From: Pinibacter sp031553495
GTDB taxonomy: Bacteria; Bacteroidota; Bacteroidia; Chitinophagales; Chitinophagaceae
Reading direction: 5' to 3'
Assembly (NCBI GenBank): GCA_031553495.1
Contig: JAVBLN010000057.1
Coordinates: 7,194-71,193 of the forward strand
Length of the DNA: 64,000 nucleotides
The number at the start of each line of letters is the position of its first letter. Position 1 is the first letter of the stretch. The notes below the pieces were generated by a model. It did no database searches, had not been told where the DNA came from, and saw nothing but the letters and a program-made list of their open reading frames with translations. Of this stretch, positions 1 through 9,122 are shown piece by piece. The translations under genes and the position numbers were made by a program.

Positions 1-124
1 GAGGTGTAGGACATCTTGATAACGGCAAGCCTGAATTATTTTAACCGATGAAAAGAATTACTACCGATGAAGTGATTGCGACGCAACGATGATGCCATGA
101 AAAACTATTGCTCGTACCAAAAAA
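1..124. repeat. Interspersed intergenic repeat, right-type arm cut by the window edge
   Basis: This is one arm of the repeat family found throughout the window (core GCGACGC near position 79). Read on the minus strand it matches the left arm at 45567-45710 over its whole length, including the first 16 bases, which equal one half of the perfect hairpin at 45678-45710. The other half of that hairpin would lie just left of the window. Bases 125-205 hold degenerate 'TCAGAAATCAG' and 'CTGATCTCTGA' tracts and nothing I recognise as a gene. Confidence 0.8.
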
Positions 125-205
125 TATCAACTCAAACAGCGGAGTAATCAGAAATCAGAAGTAAGAAGAAAGTACTCCAACACTGATCTCTGACCTCTGA
201 TCCCC

Positions 206-1735
206 CTACAGATCCGTAATAGGTTTAAATTTAGGAACCAGCATTTTCATAACCACCCATGCTATTAAATAGCTAAAAGCACACACTCCAAACATAATAC
301 CATATCCTACGGAAATATTTGAAGAAATGAAATTTCTTGCCTGCTCAAATGCTGACGGATCTGTTAAAACATCTTTCAGGTTATCTATTTTTATCTTATC
401 AACCGGAATGGCTTCTGTTGCTTTAACCAATCCAGAATTTATTGCTGCCATTACTCCTTTTAAACGGTAAGTATCTTCAAGCCAGCCGGCCAACAGTTGC
501 ACCAGTACGCCGCCTAATCCTCCTGCTGCCGCACCTATACCTGTAACACTACCTACTGATTTTTTGGGGAACATATCAGATACCGTGGTAAACAGGTTTG
601 CCGACCAGGCCTGGTGTGATGCACCACCGATGCTGATAATCGCAATCGCCGCAACAATACCAAATGTGGCCATCCATTGTGTGGTTACCAACAGCAATGG
701 AGCGCAGGCAATCATAAACATAGCTGTCATGCGGGCTTTGTAAGTTTGCCATCCGCGGTTCATCAGCGTCATTGGTATGGAACCGCCATATATCGATCCC
801 ACAATTGCAACTCCATACACTACAAACGTAGAAACCATTACAGTGTACTTTGTAGCATCCGGAGTCATACCTACACAGAATTGTTGCTTAACATAAGTAG
901 GCAACCAGAACAGTAAAAACCACCATATACCATCTGTCATAAATTTACCTACCACAAACGACCAGGTTTGTTTGTATGTAAACATTTTATACCAGGGCAC
1001 TTTTTCTTTCGAAACATCCTGGGGTTGCTGAACCACTACTTCGTCATCCGCATGTATATAATCGTATTCAGCCTTGCTTAATTTTCCTTTTTGCAACATC
1101 TGCGCAGGAGAACCATAAGACCTGTTCCAAAATATCAGCCAGATAAACCCAACCAAACCGGTAATAATGAAAGCCATTTGCCAACCGTGAAAAATACCAA
1201 AGAATAGCGGGTTTCCTTCATCAGGATTCCATGCTGCCAATATCAACGGAATTATTAATGCGCAAATCATCGCGCCAATATTCGAACCGGAGTTGAAAAT
1301 ACCTGTAGCCAAGGCTCTTTCCTTTTTGGGGAACCACTCTGCCACAGTTTTAATGGAAGCAGGAAAGTTACCGGCTTCCCCTGCACCAAATATAGCACGA
1401 GCCGCATTATGCGCCCATAACGAAGTGCCCATAAACGCACTGGCCATGCCCGAAAACGACCATATAATTAAAGAAGCAGCAAGGCCAAGTTTGGTACCGA
1501 TCTTGTCGATTATAAACCCGGCAAACAATGTAAAGCCGGCATAGAAAGCCGTAAATATTGCTGTTAGGTAAGAAAAGTCGGAGGCCGACCAACCAAATCC
1601 GTTAGGTGAACAAAAGTAATCTTTCAAATAACCGATTACATTTCTGTCCATGTAATTGATGGTAGTTGCAAATAGTAACAAGGAACAAATCGTCCACCTG
1701 TACTTGCTCATGCCGGTTGATGTCGAAGGCTTCAT
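206..1735 (-). CDS. exuT: MFS hexuronate transporter (ExuT-like, ACS family)
   Basis: A 509-residue inner-membrane carrier of the major facilitator superfamily. About 12 hydrophobic segments are visible, and the first is followed by NYMDRNVIGYLKDYF, the NYxDR signature of the anion:cation symporter family that includes the galacturonate/glucuronate carrier ExuT. Between the last two helices (about residues 420-475) there is a polar insertion of roughly 55 residues, longer than in the E. coli protein. Substrate is inferred mainly from context: a pectin locus and uxaB/uxaA lie in the same 19 kb. The start at 1735 is the first Met; Met9 is an alternative. It is transcribed alone, and a repeat arm (1910-2035) sits in its upstream region. 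Family assignment is firm, substrate moderately so. Confidence 0.85.
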   Translation of the reverse strand: MKPSTSTGMSKYRWTICSLLLFATTINYMDRNVIGYLKDYFCSPNGFGWSASDFSYLTAIFTAFYAGFTLFAGFIIDKIGTKLGLAASLIIWSFSGMASAFMGTSLWAHNAARAIFGAGEAGNFPASIKTVAEWFPKKERALATGIFNSGSNIGAMICALIIPLILAAWNPDEGNPLFFGIFHGWQMAFIITGLVGFIWLIFWNRSYGSPAQMLQKGKLSKAEYDYIHADDEVVVQQPQDVSKEKVPWYKMFTYKQTWSFVVGKFMTDGIWWFLLFWLPTYVKQQFCVGMTPDATKYTVMVSTFVVYGVAIVGSIYGGSIPMTLMNRGWQTYKARMTAMFMIACAPLLLVTTQWMATFGIVAAIAIISIGGASHQAWSANLFTTVSDMFPKKSVGSVTGIGAAAGGLGGVLVQLLAGWLEDTYRLKGVMAAINSGLVKATEAIPVDKIKIDNLKDVLTDPSAFEQARNFISSNISVGYGIMFGVCAFSYLIAWVVMKMLVPKFKPITDL

Positions 1736-1909
1736 CGTTAGATTTTAGGTTAATTAATTAAAATGTTTATCTGATAATTGAATTATTGTTAAAGATAGTT
1801 GAAAGCATTGATTGCGGGCTACTACACAATAATATTTTAGAAAATCTTATCTGTAACAGTTTTCGCAATAACTTCCACTCACGATACCCAACATACATTG
1901 TGCAAATGA

Positions 1910-2035
1910 TTTTTTTTGTAAACCAGCGGTATTGCTACTATTAAGCATCGTTGTGTCACTCACTTGTACAGTAGTAATGCTATTCATCAAATTGAAACAG
2001 TCATGCACAAATTCATACTGCGTATAGTATAATTC
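1910..2035. repeat. Interspersed repeat, left-type arm (AGTATAAT subfamily)
   Basis: Starts with a run of T and a degenerate ACCGGC, has the core GTGTCAC at 1953-1959 and continues inward with TCATGCACAAATTC and a short dyad around ATACTGCGTATAGTAT. The same interior recurs, inverted, in the element at 19086-19312 and in part at 29897-30010. No partner arm is visible downstream. The remaining gene-free sequence from 1736 to 2485 holds the hairpins and operator-like site listed separately. Confidence 0.75.
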
Positions 2036-2167
2036 ATAAAAAAGCTCATAAGTTTAAACACCAAAACATTGAATATTACATAATACCCAATTCGGCATTT
2101 TGCAGTAGTATTGATCAGATTTGGCCACAATGCTACTATATATTTCCTCACCGAATCTGTTTTTTTA

Positions 2168-2181
2168 CGCAAACGTTTTCT
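2168..2181. promoter_or_regulatory. Candidate LacI-family operator
   Basis: The bases CGCAAACGTTTTCT fit the LacI/GalR-type pattern CGnAAnCGnTTnCG at all but the last base. A second match lies at 14539-14552 between the pectin SusC and uxaB. The site is about 430 bp upstream of the exuT start, with a repeat arm in between, so a direct role on exuT is uncertain. No LacI-family gene is in the window. Confidence 0.3.
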
Positions 2182-2252
2182 GTGGAATCTTTACAGAGGT
2201 TTTCAAAGAATTTTTAAAACCCACAAACACAGGAGACACTACCACACAAAAA

Positions 2253-2301
2253 GCACACACCAAATTCGAATTAGCTTACACGTTTCGAATTTGGTGTGTG
2301 C
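2253..2301. other. Perfect 18-bp inverted repeat (hairpin)
   Basis: Arms 2253-2270 (GCACACACCAAATTCGAA) and 2284-2301 are exact reverse complements, with a 13-nt loop. There is no T-run on either side, so it does not look like an ordinary terminator. It lies between exuT and the Abi-like gene. It could be an insertion relic, a structured RNA or a protein-binding site. Confidence 0.7.
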
Positions 2302-2356
2302 AATTTAGTGACAGACCCACTCATTCAAGGTGATAAATACAGTTTTTACATAAAAC

Positions 2357-2382
2357 TAAAGGGTCACATATGTGACCCTTTA
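2357..2382. promoter_or_regulatory. Perfect 26-bp palindrome upstream of the Abi-like gene
   Basis: The half-site TAAAGGGTCACAT is followed directly by its exact reverse complement. It is centred about 116 bp before the start at 2486. It resembles a dimer operator more than a terminator because no T-tract follows. The GTCACAT core is reminiscent of CRP/FNR-type half-sites, but orientation and spacing do not match the classic CRP site. Confidence 0.45.
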
Positions 2383-2485
2383 AATTCTTAAACTTAGTTA
2401 CGTTACTTTACAGCAAGAGGCTTGACTAAGCATCATGACACAAAAGTAAGGTTTATTACCGATATTTACAAAAACAATTGGGTTA

Positions 2486-3193
2486 ATGAAGTTTCAAAAA
2501 GTAAGACTATATCTATCATCACAACGTATTGACAGATACTTAATTGCAACAGGAAATCGAAAAACGAGGGCAGTCAGACTTTACAAAGCGAACTTGAAAA
2601 TAGCCCAATCTTTTCACCCATTATTAGGTGCTTTAGAAGTAACACTAAGAAATCGCATAAATACAATCCTGGCAGCACATTTCTCAGACCCAGATTGGAT
2701 AGTAAATCAAAAGACAGGCTTTATGGCTGACCCTTCTCTTACACATATTGACAGAAGGACAGGAAGAAGGGTTACAAATTATTTCCTTAAGTCGTCTGTG
2801 GAGAAATCGGAAAGAAGATTTAGGCATTTACGGGTTCCTATCACAAGTGGTAAAATTATTGCAGACCAATCATTAGCATTTTGGACTGATTTATTCGAAG
2901 TGCATCACTATCGACTATTATTAGGTAGGCCCATTCAAGTTTTCAACAACCTTCCTTCCGGGCATGGACGAAGTGATTCTTGTGACAGGCTTAACAAAAT
3001 ACGGCAGTTCAGAAACAGAATAAATCATAACGAACCGATATGCTTTAACGGGGCTGCAATAGACTTTACATATGTTGAGGAAGTTTATGACGCTATAATA
3101 GAAATATTGACATGGATAGACCCTGAACTAATAAAATGGATAAAAGACATTGACACAGTAAGAACAAAAATTGCCAATGCTAAAACCATATAA
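2486..3193 (+). CDS. Abi_2-like HEPN protein (abortive-infection family)
   Basis: A 235-residue soluble protein. The N-terminal part holds the pattern typical of Abi_2 (AbiD/AbiF-like) proteins, LYKANLKIAQSFHPLLGALE followed by VTLRNRIN. The C-terminal third has RNRINHNEP, the R-x4-H motif of HEPN domains, which in related toxins forms a metal-independent RNase site. Abi_2 proteins are associated with phage exclusion, so a defence role is plausible but not shown here. It stands alone: there is no antitoxin or methylase beside it, and the adjacent pectin genes are unrelated. Two strong palindromes lie just upstream. An isolated HEPN gene between transporter and PUL suggests later acquisition. 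The family call is good; activity is inferred. Confidence 0.75.
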   Translation: MKFQKVRLYLSSQRIDRYLIATGNRKTRAVRLYKANLKIAQSFHPLLGALEVTLRNRINTILAAHFSDPDWIVNQKTGFMADPSLTHIDRRTGRRVTNYFLKSSVEKSERRFRHLRVPITSGKIIADQSLAFWTDLFEVHHYRLLLGRPIQVFNNLPSGHGRSDSCDRLNKIRQFRNRINHNEPICFNGAAIDFTYVEEVYDAIIEILTWIDPELIKWIKDIDTVRTKIANAKTI

Positions 3194-3386
3194 AAGCTGC
3201 TCACAATAAAAGTATTTGCAGAAGCATGGCCGGACTATATAACATCAGCAGTGCAAGCTTCAGCAGCGATTCGGACTCGATGTTCAATGAATTCCCAGCC
3301 TTCGAAATACTCGGTCGCTAATAACAATTGCATACTCATTTTTTCACAAACCTTCCTTCATACAACCATCAACTTTCAATTTTCAA

Positions 3387-4133
3387 CTACTTCCTCGTTC
3401 CTTTCACAATTCTTTCAGCAAGCCCGAATTGCTGAGTTTTTATGTCTTCCAATACCAGCTCAGCCACTTTTCTTGCTCCCAATTCATTAAAGTGCGTATT
3501 ATCTTCCTTACCATCCGGATAATTCGGATGTTCGCCGGGCTGTAATTGATTAAACAACAGTTTTGAGTTTTCCACTCCAAACTCCTGCAAAAGTTTACGG
3601 CTTTTTTCATCAAGATCAATGAAGAGTACTTTTTGCGTTTTTGCCACTTCCCTCACAAGAGGAGAATACTCTTCATGCGTTTGCAGGATATTTCCATCCT
3701 TGTCAAAGCGCCTTCTGGAAACGGGTGTCAACAAAACCGGAATAGCTTTTTTACTTCTCGCTTCCGATATAAACTTCAACAGGTTTTTCTTATAATCTTC
3801 CGGAGATGTATACCGGTCCGTTTTTTCCTTCGATTCATCATTATGGCCAAACTGTATAAACACATAATCACCCTCGCTTAAATCATCTACAACAGCCTGC
3901 CATCTTTTTTCTTCAATAAACGTACGTGTGCTTCTTCCATTCATCGCCCTGTTATCCACCACCACAGTAGAATCGAAAAAGTATTTGAACGGCATGCCCC
4001 ACCCTGTTTCCGGATAAGCTTTTACTTCCTTATGCGACATGGTAGAATCACCCACCAGCCATACTTTTATTTTTTTCTGTGTCGGCGCGAATGCCATAAA
4101 TGCGATCGTTGTAATTATTATAAGATTTTTCAT
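3387..4133 (-). CDS. Rhamnogalacturonan acetylesterase, SGNH hydrolase (CE12-like)
   Basis: Predicted exported esterase of 248 residues that removes acetyl groups from pectin so the lyases can act. The start at 4133 (MKNLIIITTIAFMAF) is chosen over an upstream Met at 4184 because it places a signal peptide at the N-terminus. SGNH blocks are in order: GDST near residue 28 (Ser nucleophile), NRAMNGRSTRTF (Gly), FGHNDES (Asn) and DNTHFNELGA (His of the Asp-x-x-His pair). This pattern is characteristic of CE12 acetylesterases. It is the last gene of the pectin cluster, 87 bp after the pectate lyase at 4221-5552. The exact acetylated substrate (rhamnogalacturonan or homogalacturonan) cannot be told from sequence. 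Confidence 0.88.
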   Translation of the reverse strand: MKNLIIITTIAFMAFAPTQKKIKVWLVGDSTMSHKEVKAYPETGWGMPFKYFFDSTVVVDNRAMNGRSTRTFIEEKRWQAVVDDLSEGDYVFIQFGHNDESKEKTDRYTSPEDYKKNLLKFISEARSKKAIPVLLTPVSRRRFDKDGNILQTHEEYSPLVREVAKTQKVLFIDLDEKSRKLLQEFGVENSKLLFNQLQPGEHPNYPDGKEDNTHFNELGARKVAELVLEDIKTQQFGLAERIVKGTRK

Positions 4134-4220
4134 GTATATATTTTTTAGTTGGCAGTGGGCAGTAGGAAAGTTAGATATCAGCATGGAGCTAAGATTTATG
4201 ATTTCTCTCCTGCCTCCTGT

Positions 4221-5552
4221 TTACTGCCTACTGTCCCCCGCCAATTCATTCAAATACACTTCGATATTCGTATATTCTTTACCGATAGTATAAGCGGAAG
4301 CGTCATTCGCGTTATTAGGATCCAGGCCATTTTTGATTTCCCATTCGTCCGGCATACCATCATTATCGGAATCCTTTGGCGTGGGCAACGATTTCAATAA
4401 AGGCCAGCCGCCAACTTCATCGGGAGAATCAATGATTCCATTCATATTCTTTCCTGTAGCTGCTTTGCCGGTTTTCACCTGCTCGATAATTCTTACATCA
4501 ACAGCATCGCGAACTTTACTGGCACCTGCAAATTTCAGCACACGGTTATATGCGCTTTTTGCGGTTTCCTTAGTTATATCCACCACTTTAAATGGTTCCG
4601 TAGTTTTAACCGAATCAACATTATCACACTGTACGCCGTTGTTCCAGTTGTTTTTCGTCACTGTTCTACTTCCCTCCATTACGTTGCCGGAAACGTAAAA
4701 CTTTCCATAAGGACTGGAAGGATTCACAATCCTTTCTTTCACTCTTTTGCCGGTGGCGGGGCCTGGTTTATAATAATTGTTCACCATGTTGTATGAACCT
4801 TTTTCACCGCCATACGCGCTGTTGGCACCCCAGTTAAATATTACGTTATTCCTGAAATCAACCAGTTCATCCACTTCATTCAGCGTAGTGGAAGAACCGC
4901 TAAAACGCGGATTGCGGCTTTTGTGATTCGCAATTAAATTATGGTGAAACGAAGCGCCTTCTCCACCCCAGATGCCGCCATAACCGTGTTCACCTTTACT
5001 ATGAACGGAATTGTTTAAACTTTCAGCCACTATGCACCATTGCATGGTAAAATTTCTGTTGTGGTAAAAAGAAGCCGTTTCATCAACCGACCAGCTTGCC
5101 GAACAATGATCAATAATAATATTGCTATGCTGCCTTGTACCGCCCATCGCATCATCTTCCTGCATTTTTTCCGCGCCCATTCTGCAACGTATATAGCGTA
5201 CTATCACATTATCGGCATCAATTGAAAAAGTATAATTTTTCAAACAAATTCCATCACCGGGTGCCGACTGCCCCGCTATAGTAATATCATTGTTCTTAAT
5301 AGTAAGTCTTGATTGAAGTTCGATAGTACCTGAAACGGCGAACACTACAATCCTCGGCCCTTTCGCATTGATTGCAGCCCGCAGGCTTCCGGGCCCGGCG
5401 TCATTAAGATTAGTTACAATAATCACTTTTCCGCCACGGCCGCCAGACGTAAATTTTCCGAACCCTTCCGCGCCTGGAAAAGCCAATTGTTGCGCATGCA
5501 AAGCCTCTAGCGCTATAGAGATAAAGAACAGTAAACAAAACGTTTTTTTCAT
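4221..5552 (-). CDS. Pectate lyase, PL1 family, with C-terminal calcium-loop segment
   Basis: A 443-residue secreted lyase expected to cleave homogalacturonan by beta-elimination with calcium. After a signal peptide (residues 1-20, ending HAQ) comes AFPGAEGFGKFTSGGRGG, the conserved start of this Bacteroidota PL1 group, then the beta-helix with NIIIDHCSASWSVDE, NFTMQWCIVAESL and HHNLIANHKSRNPRF, where the lyase arginine is expected. The C-terminal DSDNDGMPDEWEIKNG looks like a calcium-binding thrombospondin-3/dockerin-type loop. It is about 34% shadowed by its upstream paralogue at 5891-7402, suggesting tandem duplication; a back-to-back repeat pair (5680-5862) now separates the two. The gene is intact. 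Confidence 0.92.
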   Translation of the reverse strand: MKKTFCLLFFISIALEALHAQQLAFPGAEGFGKFTSGGRGGKVIIVTNLNDAGPGSLRAAINAKGPRIVVFAVSGTIELQSRLTIKNNDITIAGQSAPGDGICLKNYTFSIDADNVIVRYIRCRMGAEKMQEDDAMGGTRQHSNIIIDHCSASWSVDETASFYHNRNFTMQWCIVAESLNNSVHSKGEHGYGGIWGGEGASFHHNLIANHKSRNPRFSGSSTTLNEVDELVDFRNNVIFNWGANSAYGGEKGSYNMVNNYYKPGPATGKRVKERIVNPSSPYGKFYVSGNVMEGSRTVTKNNWNNGVQCDNVDSVKTTEPFKVVDITKETAKSAYNRVLKFAGASKVRDAVDVRIIEQVKTGKAATGKNMNGIIDSPDEVGGWPLLKSLPTPKDSDNDGMPDEWEIKNGLDPNNANDASAYTIGKEYTNIEVYLNELAGDSRQ

Positions 5553-5679
5553 ATTACCAGAATTTGGATTTGTCGTTTTTTTTGATCTTACAGAATAATA
5601 TTGATGTTTCCATTTTTCACAACCGCTCTATACTACATGCCTGCATAATTATTTTGCAGTATGTATTTTATTGCCCAAT

Positions 5680-5862
5680 ATTTATTCTACTGCTGAACGG
5701 AGCGTCGCAACCAAAGTCAAATCAGGGCTTTACCGCCGGTCTCACAAAAAAAATTCACATTACAGCCGGTCAAAGTTATTTTTTGGGAATCGTCATTTGA
5801 GCCCTGATTAAACATCCGTTGCGACGCTCCGTTCAGCGGTTGTAATTCTTATCATCAATTCA
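5680..5862. repeat. Back-to-back pair of interspersed repeat arms
   Basis: A right-type arm (5680-5754) is followed by a left-type arm (5778-5862), so the conserved cores point away from each other, the reverse of the usual facing pairs. In left-arm orientation both cores read GCGACGC with GCTCCGTTCA beside them, and both carry a CCCTGATT segment also seen at 19086 and 50456. The pair lies between the two pectate lyase genes, inside what is probably one transcription unit. Confidence 0.8.
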
Positions 5863-5890
5863 ACATCATGCTGCAAAACTTATTCAGCAT

Positions 5891-7402
5891 CTACTTCTGT
5901 GCATCAGTAATATCTTTTACAAGACTGTTTATATACACTTCAATATTATCATATCCGGTGCTAAGGTTGCGGCCATTCGCCACATTTTTCGATACATCCA
6001 GTTTATGCGCTTTTTTCCAATCGTCAGGAATACCATCACCGGCAGTACAAACAGGGGTTGCCGTACTATTATATGCAGGCCAGCCACCCACGGAAGCCTG
6101 GTTATCTATAATTCCCAGTCTATATGGTGTTAAATCAGTAAGGCTAACGGTACCCGTTACTTGTGGTGTACCGCTTCTCACATTGCCTATAATACGTGTG
6201 TCAACAGCATCTCTCACATAACTTGCCCCAGCATAAGTTAAAACTTTTTCATAAGCATCAGCCGCGGTGTGTGTATATACGCCTCCTCCGGTGGTATCCC
6301 AGGGAGTGGTTAATTTTATCATAGCCTGTGTTAAGGTTATTCCCGATACGTTATTATTGATATTAATACCTAACCAGTTGTCATTTGTTACATCAGAAGC
6401 ATTGTTCATATAATTACCAACAACGTAAAATTGTCCGTAAGCGCCTTTAGGCTGGCTGTTGGTACCATCATCAGGATTGGGTTGAAAAATGCGTTTAGGA
6501 TTACTTGAATTTGGTCCGGGTTTGTAGTAGTTGTTCACCATATTATATTGACCGCCTTCACCTGCATAACCACTATTTGCACCCCAGTTGAAGATTACAT
6601 TGTTTCTAAAATCCACTCTTTCCAAATCGGGCTGACTAGAATAACGGCTTCCGCAAAAACGCGGATTACGGCTATCGTTATCGGCAATTAAATTATGATG
6701 GAATGTTACTTTTTGTCCGCCCCAAATTCCGCCATAACCATGAGAACCTTTAGAATGGCCCGCGTTGCGCAAACTTTCCGCAATGGTACACCATTGCATG
6801 GTAAAATTTTTGTTGCCATAGAAAGAAGCCACTTCATCAATACTCCAACTCATAGAGCAGTGGTCGATAATAATGTTTTGATGATCGCGTCCCCAGAAAG
6901 TATCATAACCATCAGCATTGGCATCTGAAACATTTCCATTTCCCAAACGGAAACGCATAAAGCGAATGATTACATTATCAGCTTTTAGCTCAATCGGGTA
7001 TCCTGAAATGCAGATACCGTCGCCCGGCGCTGTTTGTCCTGCTACGGTTAAATTGCCATTAGTTATAGCTAGTGCAGACTTCAGGTCAATTCGGCCTGAA
7101 ACTTTGAAAATTACGATACGAGCCCCGGAAGCTGTTATTGCAGCACGGAAGCTTCCGGTACCGGCATCATTCAAATTAGTAACCTCAATAATTTTTCCGC
7201 CACGACCACCGGTTGCATTTCTTCCAAAGCCTTCCGCTCCGGGAAATGCGAGAGCTGTTTCCTGAACGGGTGTGGGGGTGTCGGGGCCGCCGGTATTATT
7301 GCCGCCTGTAGAAGAATAGCCGGTATTAACGCTTTTACCACATGCAGAAAAGCCTATTAATATGGCAACTATGGTTAGGATACGGTTCAACGAATTATTC
7401 AT
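5891..7402 (-). CDS. Pectate lyase, PL1 family, lipoprotein
   Basis: A 503-residue pectate lyase with a lipoprotein signal (GFSAC, Cys21), so it is probably anchored to a membrane, whereas its paralogue at 4221-5552 seems to be secreted. A Gly/Pro/Thr-rich linker (about residues 22-50) precedes ALAFPGAEGFGRNATGGRGG and the beta-helix. Conserved PL1 segments are NIIIDHCSMSWSIDEV, NFTMQWCTIAESL and HHNLIADNDSRNPRF. The C-terminus has a DDWKKAHKLDVSKN segment similar to the paralogue's tail. It is the first gene after the hairpin at 7421-7449. A surface-anchored and a soluble lyase side by side suggest sequential depolymerisation; this is inference. Confidence 0.92.
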   Translation of the reverse strand: MNNSLNRILTIVAILIGFSACGKSVNTGYSSTGGNNTGGPDTPTPVQETALAFPGAEGFGRNATGGRGGKIIEVTNLNDAGTGSFRAAITASGARIVIFKVSGRIDLKSALAITNGNLTVAGQTAPGDGICISGYPIELKADNVIIRFMRFRLGNGNVSDANADGYDTFWGRDHQNIIIDHCSMSWSIDEVASFYGNKNFTMQWCTIAESLRNAGHSKGSHGYGGIWGGQKVTFHHNLIADNDSRNPRFCGSRYSSQPDLERVDFRNNVIFNWGANSGYAGEGGQYNMVNNYYKPGPNSSNPKRIFQPNPDDGTNSQPKGAYGQFYVVGNYMNNASDVTNDNWLGININNNVSGITLTQAMIKLTTPWDTTGGGVYTHTAADAYEKVLTYAGASYVRDAVDTRIIGNVRSGTPQVTGTVSLTDLTPYRLGIIDNQASVGGWPAYNSTATPVCTAGDGIPDDWKKAHKLDVSKNVANGRNLSTGYDNIEVYINSLVKDITDAQK

Positions 7403-7420
7403 AAATTATTTCATTATTAA

Positions 7421-7449
7421 AAAAGGTGTGGCGTAGGGGCCACACCTTT
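7421..7449 (-). terminator. Intrinsic terminator or attenuator inside the pectin PUL
   Basis: On the minus strand the stem AAAGGTGTGGC pairs perfectly with GCCACACCTTT (11 bp) around a 6-nt loop, and the second arm runs into TTTTTT. It lies 23 bp after the DUF4957 gene and 18 bp before the first pectate lyase start, so it would cap the SusC-SusD-DUF4957 transcript and lower lyase expression. Confidence 0.75.
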
Positions 7450-7471
7450 GGAAATTAGTTAAAAGTTGATT

Positions 7472-9103
7472 TTAATCTTTAGGCCTTTGTCTTTGTAAAT
7501 CACCAGCAGAACCAAAATCACCACCATGACCGGCTTTAAAAGTAAAATCACCCGCATCCGGATTATTAAACAAAGCGGCAGATGTTTCTGAAGAAACACT
7601 TCCAATTGGGTTGGATGTAAATGTAACGTCACTCAGCATATAGGTGCCGTTTTTATTCATACCCGTTATACTTGCGCTTTTGGCCAGGAAGCCATTAGCA
7701 GCAGCAGCATTAGCAATTATACAGTTTGTAATTGTAAATGAAGACTCAAAACTACCGGAAAACGATATGAAATGATTAGATGCACCACTTTGATAATCAT
7801 AAAAAGTGCAGTGATCAATTACGGTGGACGTATTTCCGGACTTATCATGCAGAATTAAGCCTTTACCCGCTGTAGCAAGTGATCCGTGCTTATAAAAAGT
7901 ACTATTTGTGATCTTAATATTATTAACCTTACTTCCACTTGCCCCGCTGGCATGTATTAAGGCGTAATTTGTTGTCGTGGTATTATAAGCAAGGCAATTA
8001 TTTATTATAAGGCTATCTACTACTATTGTATTAGAACCCTGAATACGAAATATTGTTGTGCCAAAATTGCGTATAACCGAGTTTTCAAAAACTATTTTAG
8101 AAGTAGAACTAGCCGGAGTTTGATTAAAAAGATATGTTGCTTTTGTACCACCAGAATTAGCTCCGTCTAATACAACATTTTCAAATTTTATAATTCCGTT
8201 TGTTGTATTTAAATTAAACCATTGGCTTGTTAAACCTGTTCCTCCTGTAATAACAGGTCTATTAGGCCCTTCCTCTCCCCAAATAGTAAATGAAGCACCA
8301 TTTGGTATAGTCACTGTAGCTCCACCTAAATCATACTGAGAACCCTGCATTGCAACAAATAATATATTTTCTCCAGCCTGTAATGCAAGTATTGAATCTT
8401 TTAAACAGGAAGGATTGGTTGGATCCAGCCGTCTAACATTAGGCCCTGTAGGGATTAATGCGGTTGTTGTGAAAGATTGAGTGCCGCGAATATTTGTTCC
8501 ATTATAAAGTGTTACGCTATAAGCTGTTTTAGGAAGCAGACCAGTAATAGTTTTTGAACCGGCGGCGCTTTCAGCGGGAGTTATATCAAATCTTGCATTA
8601 CCAATCATAAAATGAGTTACCTGATTAGGAGCTGTCCAATTTAGTGTAACACCAGTAGCTTCCAGATTTGTACTGGGCAACATTAGCTGTTCAGTTTGGG
8701 TTTTAAACGCAACAGTAGTCCATTTAGAAGAATCAACAGAACCGGTTGTATCAATACTTTTTATCCTCGCAGAATATTGCGTCAACTGGCTTAAAGCGAT
8801 AGGAAGAACAAATGAATATCCATCAGTTTCTTTTGTAGCACTGCCTTCATATCGTGCAACCATATTTGTAAACAGCAAACTATCTTGGCTAAGCTCAACA
8901 ATATACTTGTTTGTTGCAGGCATATTATTCCATTTTAAAGTAACTGTAACACCGCTGACTGAGGCTGTTAGGTTAACAGGAGAAAATAAACGATTGTGGC
9001 TATTATCAATATCCCATTGATTAACTTTATTACAAGACAGAATACTAAATAATATTACTCCTCCAATAAAAAATAATCTTGAAAACTTATATAATAATTT
9101 CAT
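7472..9103 (-). CDS. DUF4957-type surface lipoprotein of the pectin PUL
   Basis: A 543-residue lipoprotein (Cys24 in SILSC) with a fibronectin-III-like region (about residues 35-120), a second FN3-like part, then a Ser/Thr/Asn-rich right-handed beta-helix from about residue 230 (repeated N-x-x-F-x-N and 'ITNSTFYKHG'-like rungs). This architecture matches the DUF4957/DUF5123 proteins that follow SusCD in pectin loci. By position it is the SusE/F equivalent and probably binds homogalacturonan fragments at the cell surface; it may be catalytic, but I see no certain lyase signature. The start at 9103 is preferred to one at 9133 because it gives a clean signal peptide and avoids overlapping susD, which ends at 9123. 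Confidence 0.8.
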   Translation of the reverse strand: MKLLYKFSRLFFIGGVILFSILSCNKVNQWDIDNSHNRLFSPVNLTASVSGVTVTLKWNNMPATNKYIVELSQDSLLFTNMVARYEGSATKETDGYSFVLPIALSQLTQYSARIKSIDTTGSVDSSKWTTVAFKTQTEQLMLPSTNLEATGVTLNWTAPNQVTHFMIGNARFDITPAESAAGSKTITGLLPKTAYSVTLYNGTNIRGTQSFTTTALIPTGPNVRRLDPTNPSCLKDSILALQAGENILFVAMQGSQYDLGGATVTIPNGASFTIWGEEGPNRPVITGGTGLTSQWFNLNTTNGIIKFENVVLDGANSGGTKATYLFNQTPASSTSKIVFENSVIRNFGTTIFRIQGSNTIVVDSLIINNCLAYNTTTTNYALIHASGASGSKVNNIKITNSTFYKHGSLATAGKGLILHDKSGNTSTVIDHCTFYDYQSGASNHFISFSGSFESSFTITNCIIANAAAANGFLAKSASITGMNKNGTYMLSDVTFTSNPIGSVSSETSAALFNNPDAGDFTFKAGHGGDFGSAGDLQRQRPKD

Positions 9104-9122
9104 GATGAATTTATTTAGGTGT

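Noticed and set aside
2111..2333. Two overlapping small frames (65-70 codons) before the Abi-like gene
   Set aside because: They run through a perfect hairpin and have no plausible composition; treated as intergenic.
2357..2382. Classic CRP site
   Set aside because: CRP sites read TGTGA-N6-TCACA; here the half-sites are in the opposite order (GTCACA then TGTGAC), so only a generic dyad is claimed.
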